A stretch of 64,000 nt of DNA from Pseudomonas yamanorum (GCF_013386765.1 NZ_JACARE010000030.1:1-64000); one strand, 5' to 3'; positions 43,371 through 56,717 are shown, counted from the stretch's first letter. Made by a program: numbers and translations. The notes: a model not told the origin generated them from the letters alone.

Positions 43371-45260
43371 TCAGATCCGGAAACTGCCCACCAGCTGTTT
43401 CAGCCGCGCCGCCTGCTGTTCCAGGTCGGAGCAGGCCCGTAAGGTCGAATGCAGGTTTTCCACGCCTTCCTGATTGAGGGTGTTGATCTCGGTGATGTCC
43501 ATGTTGATCGACTCCACCACGGAGGTCTGTTCCTCGGTGGCGGTGGCCACCGACTGGTTCATCCCGTCAATTTCGCCGATTCGCTGGGTCACGCTGTTCA
43601 GGCGTTCGCCCGCCAGGTTGGCGATTTCCACACTGTCCAGGCTGTGACGTTGGCTTTCGCTCATGGTACTGACCGAATCCCGGGCGCCGACCTGCAACTC
43701 CTCGATCATCTTCTGCACCTGCTGCGCCGACTCCTGGGTGCGGTGCGCCAGGTTGCGCACTTCATCGGCCACTACCGCGAACCCGCGCCCGGCTTCCCCG
43801 GCCCGTGCAGCTTCAATCGCCGCGTTGAGGGCCAGCAGGTTGGTTTGCTGGGAAATGCTGGTGATCACTTCCAGGATCTGCCCGATGTTCACCGTCTTGC
43901 TGTTAAGCGCTTCGATATTGGTGCTGGAGGCGCTGATCATCTGCGACAACTGGTTCATTGCCTTGATATTGCGCTCGACCACCTGCTGGCCGTCTTCTGC
44001 CAGGTGCCGGGCATCGCTTGCCTGGTTGGAGGCTTGTGCGGCGTTACGGGCGATTTCCTGGGCGGCGGCCCCCAGTTCGTTGATGGCGGCGGCGACGCTG
44101 TTGGTACGGTTGGCCTGCTCGTCGGAATTGACCATCGAGGAGTTGGAGGCGCTGACTACCCGCAGGGCCACTTCATTGACCTGCTCGGTGGCCGAGGACA
44201 CTTCGCGAATCGAGGTGTGAATGCGCTCCACGAAGCGATTGAACGCGCTGCCAAGTACACCGAACTCGTCATGGTTTTGGATGGTCAGGCGGCGCGTCAG
44301 GTCGCCTTCTCCGTCGGCGATGTCTTCCATGGCGCGGGTCATGATGTGCAGTGGCTGTAGGAGGATGCGGATCAGCATGCCCAGCAGGGCGATGATGATG
44401 ACCACCGCGATGATCGTGGCAATGATCGCCGAGGTGCGGAATTCGCTGAGCATTGCGAAGGATTTGTCTTTATCCACCGACAGGCCCAGGTACCAGTTCA
44501 CCGAGGGCAGGCCCTTGATCGGGGTAAACGTGACGATACGGGTTTTGCCGTTGACCTCGACCTCGCTGAAGTCGCTGCTGATCTTCGGGGTGTTGGTTGG
44601 ATAGACATCGGCCAAGGTTTTCATCACCAGGCTTTTGTCGGGGTGCACCAGCACTTTGCCGTCGGCGCTGACCAGGAAGGCATACCCCATGCCGCCGAAG
44701 TTCAAGGCGCCAATGTTGTCCACCAGGGTTTGCAGGCTCAGGTCGCCGCCCACCACGCCGACGCTCTGGCCCGCTTTGCTGCTGGGGGTGGCGATGGAGA
44801 TGATCAACTGGCCGGTGGCCGCATCAATATAAGGTTCGGTGAGGGTCGAGCCGTTGCTGCTCTGGGCGCCCTTGTACCAGGGGCGCACACGCGGGTCGAA
44901 GCCGTCGGGCATCTTGGTGTCGGGGCGGATCACGAAGCCGCCTTTGCTGTCGCCAAGGTAGGTCGCCATGAATGAAGACGTCAGGGCTTTCTGTTCCAGA
45001 AGGTTGGCGACGGTGCTTGAGTCGGGGTTGATGGCGATGTTCTGCGCGGCGCTTTCTATCAGCACAATGCGCCCGGCCAGCCAGGTCTGGATATTGCTGG
45101 CGGTGACATCGCCCATTTCATGCAGGTAGTTGTTCAGGTCGTCGCGAATCGCATTACGCTGCAAGTAGTCGTTGTAGAGGGTAAACAACGCAAAGGCGGC
45201 TATGACGATAAGAGCGGCGGCAAGCAGGATTTTATGGCTGAAACGCAGATTTTTATTCAT
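43371..45260 (-). CDS. PctA/PctB-type amino-acid chemoreceptor
   Basis: A 629-residue methyl-accepting chemotaxis protein, the same length as P. aeruginosa PctA. Helix 1 spans about 11-29, a periplasmic dCache_1 domain about 35-275, helix 2 about 280-305, then HAMP and a signalling tip with [20 protein letters not shown]-type sequence. Amino-acid-binding residues of PctA occur at identical positions: Arg126, Trp128, Tyr129 (RPWY), Tyr144 and Asp173. It should sense L-amino acids. Genes mvaT, purU and pctA occur in the same order in PAO1. Whether it equals PctA, PctB or PctC in ligand range is not decidable here. Confidence 0.92.
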   Translation of the reverse strand: MNKNLRFSHKILLAAALIVIAAFALFTLYNDYLQRNAIRDDLNNYLHEMGDVTASNIQTWLAGRIVLIESAAQNIAINPDSSTVANLLEQKALTSSFMATYLGDSKGGFVIRPDTKMPDGFDPRVRPWYKGAQSSNGSTLTEPYIDAATGQLIISIATPSSKAGQSVGVVGGDLSLQTLVDNIGALNFGGMGYAFLVSADGKVLVHPDKSLVMKTLADVYPTNTPKISSDFSEVEVNGKTRIVTFTPIKGLPSVNWYLGLSVDKDKSFAMLSEFRTSAIIATIIAVVIIIALLGMLIRILLQPLHIMTRAMEDIADGEGDLTRRLTIQNHDEFGVLGSAFNRFVERIHTSIREVSSATEQVNEVALRVVSASNSSMVNSDEQANRTNSVAAAINELGAAAQEIARNAAQASNQASDARHLAEDGQQVVERNIKAMNQLSQMISASSTNIEALNSKTVNIGQILEVITSISQQTNLLALNAAIEAARAGEAGRGFAVVADEVRNLAHRTQESAQQVQKMIEELQVGARDSVSTMSESQRHSLDSVEIANLAGERLNSVTQRIGEIDGMNQSVATATEEQTSVVESINMDITEINTLNQEGVENLHSTLRACSDLEQQAARLKQLVGSFRI

Positions 45261-45444
45261 GGCTTGTGGTGTCCGCTATGGTCTTAATATCCGATGCGCG
45301 TCCTTTTGAGGCGCGCAAAATGGCTGCGTCAAAAAAAGTGTGATATTTCCATCTGCTCCTGCAGGAATTATCCGGCCCATTTTTCTAAGACTTTTTGGGT
45401 CTCTCGCGTTAACTGTATCGACCATGCAGTGCTAAAGATTAACC

Positions 45445-46935
45445 ATGGGTGACAAAATGCCTGACTCCTCGCAACTCATTATTGGTGCAGATCTCGAAGG
45501 TCAGCCGATCGCCCAGGCGATGCGCCTGGCCAACCGCCATGGGCTGATCGCGGGTGCCACCGGTACCGGCAAGACCGTCACTTTGCAGCGCCTGGCGGAA
45601 GCCTTCAGTGATGCAGGCGTGGCGGTATTTGCCGCCGACATCAAGGGCGACCTGTGTGGCCTGGGCGCGGCGGCCAACCCTCAGGGCAAGGTCGCCGAGC
45701 GCATTGCCGGCATGCCGTTCCTTAATTACACGCCCAAGGCTTATCCGGTGACGTTGTGGGATATCCACGGCCAGTCCGGTCATCCGTTGCGTACCACCAT
45801 GAGTGAAATGGGCCCGCTGTTGCTCGGCAGTCTGTTGGAACTCACCGACAGCCAGCAATCGGCCCTCTACGCCGCCTTTAAGGTGGCAGACCGCGAAGGC
45901 TTGTTGTTGCTGGACCTCAAGGACCTCAAGGCACTGCTGAATCATTTGCGCTACCACCCGGAATTGCTGGGGGAGGACGCGGCCTTGATGACCACCGGTT
46001 CCAGTCAGGCACTGTTGCGGCGCCTGGCGGTGCTGGAGCAGCAGGGCGCCGAAGCGTTGTTCGGCGAGCCGGCGCTGCAACTGGAAGACATCCTGCAACC
46101 GGCCAGTGATGGGCGCGGGCGTATTCATCTATTGGATGCCAGCCGCCTGGTGCATGAGGCGCCGAAGGTCTATGCGACGTTCCTGCTCTGGCTGCTGGCC
46201 GAACTGTTCGAGCAATTGCCGGAACGCGGTGATGCCGACAAGCCTTTGCTGGCGTTGTTTTTCGATGAGGCGCATCTGTTGTTCGCCGACACCCCCAAGG
46301 CCCTGCAGGATCGCCTGGAACAAGTGGTGCGGCTGATTCGCTCGAAAGGCGTCGGTGTGTATTTCGTCACCCAGTCTCCGGGAGACTTGCCGGACACCGT
46401 GCTGGCGCAGTTGGGCTTGCGTATCCAGCATGGGCTGCGGGCGTTCACCACCAAAGAGCAGAAGTCTCTGCGGGCCGTGGCCGATGGCTTCCGACCCAAC
46501 CCGGCGTTTGATGCGCTGGCGGTGCTGACCGAGTTGGGTACAGGTGAGGCATTGGTGGGAACCTTGCAGGAAAAGGGGACGCCTGAAGTAGTCCAACGCG
46601 TACTGGTGGCGCCGCCGCAATCGCGGATCGGGCCGCTGAGCGAAGCCGAGCGGGCAGCGTTGATTGCCGGTTCGCCGTTGCTGGGGCGCTATGACAAGCC
46701 GATAGACCGGGAGTCGGCGTACGAAGTGTTGATGGCCCGCAAGGACCTGGGGCCGCAAGCCGAAGCGACGCCCGCGGCTGAAGAACCGAGCTTCACCGAC
46801 AAGGCTGGTGCGTTCCTGGGGACTACAGCAGGCAAGGCGCTGAAATCAGCGATGCAGCAGGCGGCCAATCAGATGGGCCGGCAGTTGGTGCGCGGGTTGT
46901 TGGGGTCGTTGTTGGGCGGCAGCAAGCGTAAATAG
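45445..46935 (+). CDS. HerA-like/DUF853 P-loop ATPase
   Basis: A 496-residue ATPase of the YjgR/DUF853 family, related to HerA/FtsK DNA-translocases. Walker A is GATGTGKT (37-44) and Walker B is LALFFDEAHLLF; QSPGDLPDTVLAQLG and RAFTTKEQKSLRAVADGF are family hallmarks. A C-terminal tail rich in Gly, Leu and basic residues (LRGLLGSLLGGSKRK-like) may contact the membrane or DNA. The cellular role is unknown; HerA relatives work with nucleases in repair or defence, but no such partner gene is adjacent. It is monocistronic. Confidence 0.9.
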   Translation: MGDKMPDSSQLIIGADLEGQPIAQAMRLANRHGLIAGATGTGKTVTLQRLAEAFSDAGVAVFAADIKGDLCGLGAAANPQGKVAERIAGMPFLNYTPKAYPVTLWDIHGQSGHPLRTTMSEMGPLLLGSLLELTDSQQSALYAAFKVADREGLLLLDLKDLKALLNHLRYHPELLGEDAALMTTGSSQALLRRLAVLEQQGAEALFGEPALQLEDILQPASDGRGRIHLLDASRLVHEAPKVYATFLLWLLAELFEQLPERGDADKPLLALFFDEAHLLFADTPKALQDRLEQVVRLIRSKGVGVYFVTQSPGDLPDTVLAQLGLRIQHGLRAFTTKEQKSLRAVADGFRPNPAFDALAVLTELGTGEALVGTLQEKGTPEVVQRVLVAPPQSRIGPLSEAERAALIAGSPLLGRYDKPIDRESAYEVLMARKDLGPQAEATPAAEEPSFTDKAGAFLGTTAGKALKSAMQQAANQMGRQLVRGLLGSLLGGSKRK

Positions 46936-46948
46936 CGACGCGGTCAAA

Positions 46949-46976
46949 TGTGGGAGCGGGGTTGCTCGCTCCCACA
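46949..46976. repeat. Single REP-like hairpin
   Basis: TGTGGGAGCGgggttgCTCGCTCCCACA, a short single palindrome sharing GTGGGAGC with the larger REPIN family. It lies between the convergent HerA-like and dciA genes and may serve as a terminator. Confidence 0.75.
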
Positions 46977-46995
46977 ATGAGTTTTGTGTAAGGTT

Positions 46996-47451
46996 TCAGG
47001 TTCTGGGCTTGGCGTGAGCAGCCAGCCGCTCCAGCGCAGCGCGCAAGTTCGGATCGGTAATCCCGTCTGCGGTGGCCTGAATGGTTTCGGCCGCAACTTC
47101 CGACAGGTCCATGGTATGCCCCACCGCACCTTGCTGCACGGTAGGCGGCTGCACCTTGAACTGGATGCGCGTCAGGCTGGCGAATTCGTCGAAAGCCATC
47201 AACTGGCGCTGCAGCCGCTTTTGCTGATAGCGCAGGCGTGTCGCCCAGTGACCGTCGGTGACGATCAGCAGCAGATTGCCTTCGCGCCACGAGGCCACAT
47301 GGCAGTGTTCGCGGGCGGCGGGTTGCAGTTGGCTTTCTACCAGGCGTTGCAGATGACCAAGACGTTGCGCATGGCCGAAGATGGCTTTTAAAGGCTTGGC
47401 TTCGCGAAGCAACACGGCGGGAGCACGGGCCGTAAGAGGGCGAAATGCCAT
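46996..47451 (-). CDS. dciA: DciA (DUF721) replicative helicase loader
   Basis: A 151-residue protein of the DUF721 family, shown in P. aeruginosa to be DciA, the ancestral loader of DnaB helicase. The N-terminal KH-like domain carries CHVASWREGNLLLIVTDGHWATRLRYQ. I start at ATG 47451 (MAFRPLTARAPAVLL); the extension to 47538 is poorly coding. It diverges from secA as in P. aeruginosa, though lpxC, which normally lies nearby, is not in this window. It is essential or important for replication in pseudomonads. Confidence 0.88.
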   Translation of the reverse strand: MAFRPLTARAPAVLLREAKPLKAIFGHAQRLGHLQRLVESQLQPAAREHCHVASWREGNLLLIVTDGHWATRLRYQQKRLQRQLMAFDEFASLTRIQFKVQPPTVQQGAVGHTMDLSEVAAETIQATADGITDPNLRAALERLAAHAKPRT

Positions 47452-47756
47452 GACTGGACACCTTAAGTAACAGAGAGGCCATGGTAGCAGAAAGCGTCTG
47501 CGACGCCGCGGCCATTGCATTGCCGGCAGTTTATCCATTAAATCAACGAGTAACTTATTACCCGAATGGGTTGAAGTTCAGCAAAAAGCCCTTATTTTAA
47601 ACAAGCCCTCTAAGAGCGCCGTGCCAGCATCGTGGAATAACGCCACTTTCCTCACCCACGTTTCCGGGTAGAATGCTCGTTCGCATGCGGCCGTGAGGGC
47701 TGCTCGGGCGACTCACGGGGCGCCCTCCATCCCTATGTGTGGAAGAACCTGCCGAT
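47452..47756. other. dciA-secA divergent intergenic region
   Basis: 305 bases without a convincing gene. A -10-like TAGAAT lies at 47669-47674 on the secA side. The E. coli-type secM gene is absent; a short hairpin-prone GC stretch (gccgtgagggctgctcgg / gactcacggggc) lies around 47690-47725 in the secA leader. Confidence 0.5.
47669..47674 (+). promoter_or_regulatory. Candidate -10 element for secA
   Basis: TAGAAT preceded by TTTCCGGG, 83 bases before the secA ATG. No clear -35 hexamer is visible at 16-18 bases, so confidence is low. Confidence 0.35.
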
Positions 47757-50492
<2,736 letters not shown>

Positions 50493-50520
50493 GATTTTCG
50501 CCTGACGCTGCAACACCCCG

Positions 50521-50553
50521 CGCCGCGACCGGCATCAGCCGTCGCGGCGTTTT
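50521..50553 (+). terminator. Terminator after secA
   Basis: CGCCGCGAC (50521-50529) pairs with GTCGCGGCG (50541-50549), followed by TTTT. It separates secA from argJ. Confidence 0.75.
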
Positions 50554-50613
50554 GCCATTTCATCACCGTCGATAGCGACGGGGTACACATCCAATATTTT
50601 TAGGAGCGCATTC

Positions 50614-51831
50614 ATGGCTGTTGGTCTTGGTCCTTTGCCCACGTTGCACCCGGTTGCCGGTTTTGAACTCGGTATCGCTTCGGCCGGCATCAAACGCCCG
50701 GGGCGCAAGGATGTGGTGGTGATGCGCTGTGCCGAAGGCTCGACCGTCGCGGGTGTGTTCACCCTGAACGCGTTTTGCGCAGCTCCCGTGATCCTGGCCA
50801 AGCAGCGGGTTGAAGGCCCGGTGCGTTACCTGCTGACCAACACCGGCAATGCCAACGCCGGCACCGGTGAGCCAGGCCTGGCTGCCGCTGCCCGCACCTG
50901 CGCCAAGCTGGCCGAGCTGACCGGCGTGGACGCCAGCCAGGTGCTGCCGTACTCCACCGGCGTGATCGGTGAGCCGCTGCCGGTAGAGAAAATCGAAGGC
51001 GCGCTGCAAGCTGCACTGGATGACCTGTCGGTGGATAACTGGGCGGCCGCGGCGACCGGCATCATGACTACCGACACCCTGCCAAAAGGCGCGAGCCGCC
51101 AGTTTGTGCACGAAGGCGTGACCGTTACCGTCACTGGCATCAGCAAAGGCGCCGGCATGATTCGCCCGAACATGGCGACCATGCTCGGCTACATCGCCAC
51201 CGACGCCAAAGTCTCCCGCGATGTGCTGCAAAACCTGATGCTCGATGGCGCCAACAAGTCGTTCAACCGCATCACCATCGACGGCGACACTTCGACCAAC
51301 GATTGCTGCATGTTGATCGCTACCGGCCAGGCCGACCTGCCGGAAATCACCTCGTCCAACGGCGCGTATTTCGCAGCCTTGAAGCAGGCGGTGTTTGAAG
51401 TTTGCATGGACGTGGCCCAGGCCATCGTGCGTGACGGCGAAGGCGCCACCAAGTTTGTGACGGTTGAGGTCAACGGCGGCGGCAACCACCAGGAATGCCT
51501 GGATGTGGGCTACACCGTGGCTCACTCGCCGTTGATCAAGACTGCGCTGTTTGCCTCTGACCCGAACTGGGGCCGTATCCTGGCTGCTGTTGGCCGTGCC
51601 GGTGTGCCGAACCTGGATGTGAGCAAGATCGACGTGTTCCTCGGCGAAGTGTGCATCGCCAGCCGTGGCGCCCGTGCCGAGACGTACACCGAAGCCCAGG
51701 GTTCTGCGGTGATGCAGCAGGAAGAAATCACCATCCGTATCGAGCTGGGTCGCGGCGAGTGCAGCGAAACCATCTGGACCACTGACCTGTCCCACGAGTA
51801 CGTGAAGATCAACGCGGAATACCGCACCTGA
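50614..51831 (+). CDS. argJ: Bifunctional glutamate N-acetyltransferase / N-acetylglutamate synthase ArgJ
   Basis: A 405-residue arginine-biosynthesis enzyme that transfers acetyl groups from N-acetylornithine to glutamate and, if bifunctional, from acetyl-CoA. It is made as a precursor cleaved before the nucleophile Thr189 in the conserved MATML motif (186-190). KGAGMIRPN precedes it and TSND/DPNWGR follow. The position after secA matches P. aeruginosa, so the pair is ancestral, but each probably has its own promoter. Confidence 0.96.
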   Translation: MAVGLGPLPTLHPVAGFELGIASAGIKRPGRKDVVVMRCAEGSTVAGVFTLNAFCAAPVILAKQRVEGPVRYLLTNTGNANAGTGEPGLAAAARTCAKLAELTGVDASQVLPYSTGVIGEPLPVEKIEGALQAALDDLSVDNWAAAATGIMTTDTLPKGASRQFVHEGVTVTVTGISKGAGMIRPNMATMLGYIATDAKVSRDVLQNLMLDGANKSFNRITIDGDTSTNDCCMLIATGQADLPEITSSNGAYFAALKQAVFEVCMDVAQAIVRDGEGATKFVTVEVNGGGNHQECLDVGYTVAHSPLIKTALFASDPNWGRILAAVGRAGVPNLDVSKIDVFLGEVCIASRGARAETYTEAQGSAVMQQEEITIRIELGRGECSETIWTTDLSHEYVKINAEYRT

Positions 51832-51854
51832 TACACAGGTATGGCGGGGATCAC

Positions 51855-51954
51855 TGTAGGAGCGAGCTTGCTCGCGAAAAACCAGAGGGCGCCTCTTTGA
51901 ACCAGCAAGCCCGCGTTATCGTTAACGACTTTCGCGAGCAAGCTCGCTCCTACA
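51855..51954. repeat. REP pair (GTAGGAGCGAGCTTGCTCGC family), copy 3
   Basis: The same arms and CGTTATCGTTAACG middle as the copies at 21034 and 28504. It lies between argJ and mutT, 30 bases before the GTG start. Confidence 0.9.
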
Positions 51955-51984
51955 GGTGGATTTACGTTTAGAGGAAATAGTGCG

Positions 51985-52929
51985 GTGAAACGAGTTCATG
52001 TAGCAGCAGCGGTCATCCGGGGTGTCGACGGCAGGATTCTGCTGGCGCGCCGCGCCGATACCCAGCATCAGGGCGGCCTCTGGGAGTTTCCCGGTGGCAA
52101 GGTGGAGGCCGATGAATCGGTCGCTACCGCGCTGTCCCGTGAATTGCAGGAAGAGCTGGGCATCCAGGTCACCACGGCTCGCCCGTTGATCAAGGTGCAA
52201 CATGATTACCCGGACAAGCAGGTGTTGCTGGATGTCTGGGAAGTCTCGGCCTTTACCGGCGAGCCCCACGGTGCCGAAGGCCAGCCCCTTGAATGGGTCG
52301 CCCCGCGGGACCTGCCGAACTATGAGTTTCCGGCGGCCAATGCGCCGATCGTTGCGGCGGCGCGGTTGCCGGCGCAATACCTCATCACGCCCGGTGAGCT
52401 GGAAACCCCGGTGCTGTTGCGCGGCATTCAAAAAGCCATCGCGGGCGGCATCAAGCTGGTTCAGTTGCGTGCTCCCAACGGTTACGACCCCAAGTACCGT
52501 GACCTGGCGGTGGACGCCGTGGGCCTGTGTGCGGGCAAGGCTCAGTTGATGCTCAAGGGGCCGTTTGAGTGGCTGGGGGATTTCCCCGCGGCCGGTTGGC
52601 ATATGACCTCGGCGCAACTGCGCAAGTACGCCAGCAAGGGGCGACCTTTACCCAAGGATCGTTGGTTGGCGGCGTCTTGCCATAATGCTGAAGAGCTGGC
52701 GTTGGCGGAGTTGATGGACGTGGATTTCGTCACGCTGTCGCCAGTGCAGCCGACGCAGACTCATCCTGACGCGCAGCCGTTGGGTTGGGAGCAGGCGCAG
52801 CAGTTGATCAGCGGGTTCAGCAAGCCGGTGTTCTTGCTTGGTGGGGTTGGGCCTGCCGAGCTGGAAAAGGCCTGGGAAGCCGGGGCTCAAGGTGTGGCGG
52901 GGATTCGGGCGTTCTGGCCTGAGGTTTGA
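51985..52929 (+). CDS. mutT: Nudix hydrolase MutT fused to ThiE-like domain
   Basis: A 314-residue two-domain protein. Residues 1-130 form MutT, with the complete Nudix box GX5EX7REUXEEXGU around residues 38-60 (GKVEADE, RELQEELGI). It is expected to hydrolyse 8-oxo-dGTP. Residues about 135-314 resemble thiamine-phosphate synthase: VQLRAP, GWHMTS, ASCHN, SPVQPTQTHPD and LLGGVG match ThiE positions, but the lysine and other catalytic residues are changed, so thiamine-phosphate synthesis is doubtful. Start is GTG with GAGGAAATAG upstream. This fusion is common in gamma-proteobacteria. Confidence 0.9.
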   Translation: MKRVHVAAAVIRGVDGRILLARRADTQHQGGLWEFPGGKVEADESVATALSRELQEELGIQVTTARPLIKVQHDYPDKQVLLDVWEVSAFTGEPHGAEGQPLEWVAPRDLPNYEFPAANAPIVAAARLPAQYLITPGELETPVLLRGIQKAIAGGIKLVQLRAPNGYDPKYRDLAVDAVGLCAGKAQLMLKGPFEWLGDFPAAGWHMTSAQLRKYASKGRPLPKDRWLAASCHNAEELALAELMDVDFVTLSPVQPTQTHPDAQPLGWEQAQQLISGFSKPVFLLGGVGPAELEKAWEAGAQGVAGIRAFWPEV

Positions 52930-52970
52930 GGCATAACCTCGGCCAATGGCCAATGGCCAAGGCAGCTTGT

Positions 52971-53064
52971 TGTGGCGAGGGAGCTTGCTCCCGCTGGGCT
53001 GCGCAGCAGACCCAAAATATTGGGAGCGCTTCGCACTCCAGCGGGAGCAAGCTCCCTCACCACA
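52971..53064. repeat. REP pair (GTGGCGAGGGAGCTTGCTCC family), copy 2
   Basis: TGTGGCGAGGGAGCTTGCTC and the inverse arm GAGCAAGCTCCCTCACCACA (one arm mutated, CACC for CGCC). It lies between the convergent mutT and adenosyltransferase genes. The preceding stretch has three copies of GGCCAA(T). Confidence 0.88.
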
Positions 53065-53085
53065 GGTTCAATCAGTCAGTAAGCA

Positions 53086-53664
53086 TTAGTGCGGCTTTGC
53101 GGCCGCCTGCCACAAAATCTCCGCAACGCCCTGGCGCCTGGCAATCACCCTGGCCGCCACGAACAGCAAGTCCGACAGCCGGTTGATATACGCCAACCCC
53201 ACGCCTTCCAGCGGTTCCACCGCATTCAGGTGCTGACACCGCCGTTCTGCACTGCGAGCCAGGCTGCGGCATACATGGGCCTGGGCAATCAACGCCGAAC
53301 CACCTGGCAGAATGAAGTTCTCCAGCGGCCCGACCTCTTCATTCCAGCGATCGATCGCCGCTTCCAGACGGTCGACTTCCGCCGCATTCAGCGCCTTATA
53401 CACGGGCATCGCCAACTCACCGCCCAGATCAAACAGTCGATGCTGGCAAGGCGTCAGCACTTCGATCACATCCTTAAGCGCCGGATGTTGCCCGCTCTGT
53501 TCCTCCAGACCCGCCAACAGCAAACCAAGTTGGCTGTTCAGCGCATCCACTTCGCCAATCGCCTCCACCCGTGGATGGTCCTTGGGCACGCGGCGGCCGT
53601 CGCCCAGGCCGGTTTCGCCCTTGTCGCCGGTACGGGTATAAATCTTCGACAGGCGAAAGCCCAT
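53086..53664 (-). CDS. Cob(I)alamin adenosyltransferase, PduO type
   Basis: A 192-residue ATP:corrinoid adenosyltransferase of the PduO/MMAB class that makes coenzyme B12. The ATP-binding motif RTGDKGETGLGDG (11-23) and the helix RSLARSAERR are complete. Start ATG 53664 lies only 2 bases after the stop of the sensor kinase gene, so the two are translationally coupled, an unusual pairing. No B12 riboswitch is visible upstream and no other B12 gene is nearby. Confidence 0.92.
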   Translation of the reverse strand: MGFRLSKIYTRTGDKGETGLGDGRRVPKDHPRVEAIGEVDALNSQLGLLLAGLEEQSGQHPALKDVIEVLTPCQHRLFDLGGELAMPVYKALNAAEVDRLEAAIDRWNEEVGPLENFILPGGSALIAQAHVCRSLARSAERRCQHLNAVEPLEGVGLAYINRLSDLLFVAARVIARRQGVAEILWQAAAKPH

Positions 53665-53666
53665 GG

Positions 53667-55703
53667 TTAGCGCTCCAGTTGAGTGAGTTCGTTGGGGGGC
53701 AATTGGCTGCCCGCCAAAGGTAGCCGCAGGGTGAAGCAGGTGCCTTGGCCGAGGGTCGACTGGACCTCCATCTGCCCCTTGTGATTGTTGGTGATGATGA
53801 AATACGAAACCGATAACCCAAGCCCGGTGCCCTGGCCGATTTCCTTGGTGGTGAAGAACGGTTCGAAGGTGCGTTTGCGCACGTTTTCGCTCATGCCGAT
53901 GCCGTTGTCTTCCACCTGGATTTCCGCCCAGGGCGGGTTGAGCCGGGTACGCAGGATGATGCGCCCGGGCTCGCTGTCGTCTTCGCGCTGGTGAATCGCC
54001 TGGGCGGCGTTTTTCAGCAGGTTGAGCAGTACCTGTTCCAGTTCGTTGGCGGTGCCGGGCACCGGGCCCAACTGCGGATCGAACTGGCGGATGATCGCCT
54101 GGCCCTTGAAGTCGAAGCCCACGGTGAGGTCGAAATCGTTGCCGGCAATTTCCACCGCCTGGTCGATCAAGGCCGGCAAGTCGCAGGGCGCCATCTGGCG
54201 GTTGCTGCGGCGGCTGAAGCTGAGCATATGGGTGACGATTTTTGCCGCTCGGGCGCCGGCTTGCTGGATGCCGTCGAGCAATTGCGGCACTTCGCGGCTT
54301 TGCAGGTAGCGGTTGACCGTGTCCAGGTCAATGCCCACCTGCTCGGCATGCTCGAGGTTTTTAGGCAGTTCGTTGGACAGCCGGCGGCGGATGTTCTGCA
54401 CGTTATGCAGGATCGCCCCCAGCGGGTTGTTGATTTCGTGGGCCATGCCGGCGGCCAGGCCGCCGACCGAGAGCATCTTCTCGGACTGCACCATCATTTC
54501 TTCCAGGGACAGGCGCTGGGTGATGTCGTCGATCCGGATCACCACGCCGCGCCCGGCACCGCCCATCAGCGGGTAGAACGTCAGGGCGTAGTGTTTGGCC
54601 TCGTCATCCTTGACCCAGGTTACCCGCTCGATCCGTTCCACGGTGTGTTGCTCTACCGTGGCCTTGATCTGCGGCAGGAAGGGCTTGAGCGGCTGGAAGG
54701 CGAGGAAGATCGGCTGGTTCAGCGCCTCGTCCAAGCGGGTGCCGGAAAGCGCACTGGCTTCCTGGTTCCATTGGGTGACGTAGAGCTGTTCATCGAGGGC
54801 GATCAGCGCCGAGGGCATCGAGTCGATGATGCTGTTGAGGTAATTCTGGAAACCGGTGAGTTTTTTCTCGATCTTGCTGCGCACCTGCACTTCCAGCTCC
54901 AGCTTGCGGTTGGTGTGGCGGGTTTCTTCCGCCAGGCCCTGGGCTTGATCGTAGGCGGCCTGGGAATCGTCCCGCGCGCGCTTGAGTTGCTGTTCGCGGG
55001 CTTCAATGCGCGAGAGCATGGTATTGAAGGCTTCGGCCAGGCTGCCGATTTCGTCATGGTTACCGCGACCGGCGCGCAGGGCGTAGTTCTCTTCCCGGGT
55101 GACCTGGCGCGACAACTCTTCCAGCTCATGGATCGGCCGGGTAATCAGGCGCTTGATCTGCCGGGCAATCACCAGCCATAGCAGTACGCTGAAAATCAGG
55201 ATGCCCAGGCTGGCGGTGAAGGTGCCGGTGTAGAACGCCACCGGCAGTTCGCTGCTGGCCACCAGCAACAGATGCCCGGACGGTTGGCCGGCCCGGGGAA
55301 TGGTGATCACTTGATTGCTGCGAAACTCGGTGGCGCGCCAGATTTCAATCTCGTGGTAGTTGTCTGGCAGGTGCAGGCGATTGGCGTGTTGCAACTGGGC
55401 CAGGCGTGTCCCGTCGCCGTCATACAAGGCCGCAGCCCTTAATGGCGAATAACTGGTGAGTTCATCCAGCAGGGTTTGCGCCTTGAGCGGTGAGTCCAGT
55501 GCCTCGGCAGACAGTGACGGGTTGGACACCAGCCGACCGATGGCCTGCAAGGCCTGGGGCGCCATGCTTTCCTGGGAGATCCAGTAGGCGGCGCTGATAA
55601 AGGTAAGGTTGGCCACCAGCAACACGGTGGTCAACAAAACCAGCAGGGCCGCCAGCAGTTTCTGGCCAACCGGTAGATTTTCGAGACGCTGGCGCAGTGG
55701 CAT
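53667..55703 (-). CDS. Sensor histidine kinase (CHASE8-HAMP-PAS), orphan
   Basis: A 678-residue membrane kinase without a neighbouring response regulator. Helix 1 lies at about 16-40, a periplasmic CHASE8-like sensor at 45-155 (TSYSPLRAAALYDGDGTRLA), helix 2 at 160-180, then HAMP, a coiled coil (235-285), a PAS domain (about 288-400), HisKA with His422 in AAGMAHEINNPLGA, and an ATPase domain with NLLKNAAQAI and GTGLGLSVSYF. ATG 55703 was chosen over a TTG at 55706. Downstream coupling is to the adenosyltransferase gene; panE lies 47 bases upstream. The homologue in PAO1 lies in the same neighbourhood. Confidence 0.9.
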   Translation of the reverse strand: MPLRQRLENLPVGQKLLAALLVLLTTVLLVANLTFISAAYWISQESMAPQALQAIGRLVSNPSLSAEALDSPLKAQTLLDELTSYSPLRAAALYDGDGTRLAQLQHANRLHLPDNYHEIEIWRATEFRSNQVITIPRAGQPSGHLLLVASSELPVAFYTGTFTASLGILIFSVLLWLVIARQIKRLITRPIHELEELSRQVTREENYALRAGRGNHDEIGSLAEAFNTMLSRIEAREQQLKRARDDSQAAYDQAQGLAEETRHTNRKLELEVQVRSKIEKKLTGFQNYLNSIIDSMPSALIALDEQLYVTQWNQEASALSGTRLDEALNQPIFLAFQPLKPFLPQIKATVEQHTVERIERVTWVKDDEAKHYALTFYPLMGGAGRGVVIRIDDITQRLSLEEMMVQSEKMLSVGGLAAGMAHEINNPLGAILHNVQNIRRRLSNELPKNLEHAEQVGIDLDTVNRYLQSREVPQLLDGIQQAGARAAKIVTHMLSFSRRSNRQMAPCDLPALIDQAVEIAGNDFDLTVGFDFKGQAIIRQFDPQLGPVPGTANELEQVLLNLLKNAAQAIHQREDDSEPGRIILRTRLNPPWAEIQVEDNGIGMSENVRKRTFEPFFTTKEIGQGTGLGLSVSYFIITNNHKGQMEVQSTLGQGTCFTLRLPLAGSQLPPNELTQLER

Positions 55704-55749
55704 CAAGGTTTTCGCTGCAAAGGAACAAGCAGGCAGGGTAGCGCGTGCT

Positions 55750-56673
<924 letters not shown>

Positions 56674-56717
56674 TTACTCCGTAAGGCTGCCCGCAGTGAA
56701 CGAGGCGAAAGAACCGC

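Noticed and set aside
52941-52960. Three tandem GGCCAA(T) heptamers after the MutT-ThiE gene
   Set aside because: Short, few copies and no regulatory context; most likely a slippage product beside a REP element.
53665-53720. Cobalamin riboswitch before the adenosyltransferase gene
   Set aside because: Only two bases separate it from the kinase gene, leaving no room for a leader, and no B12-box is seen.
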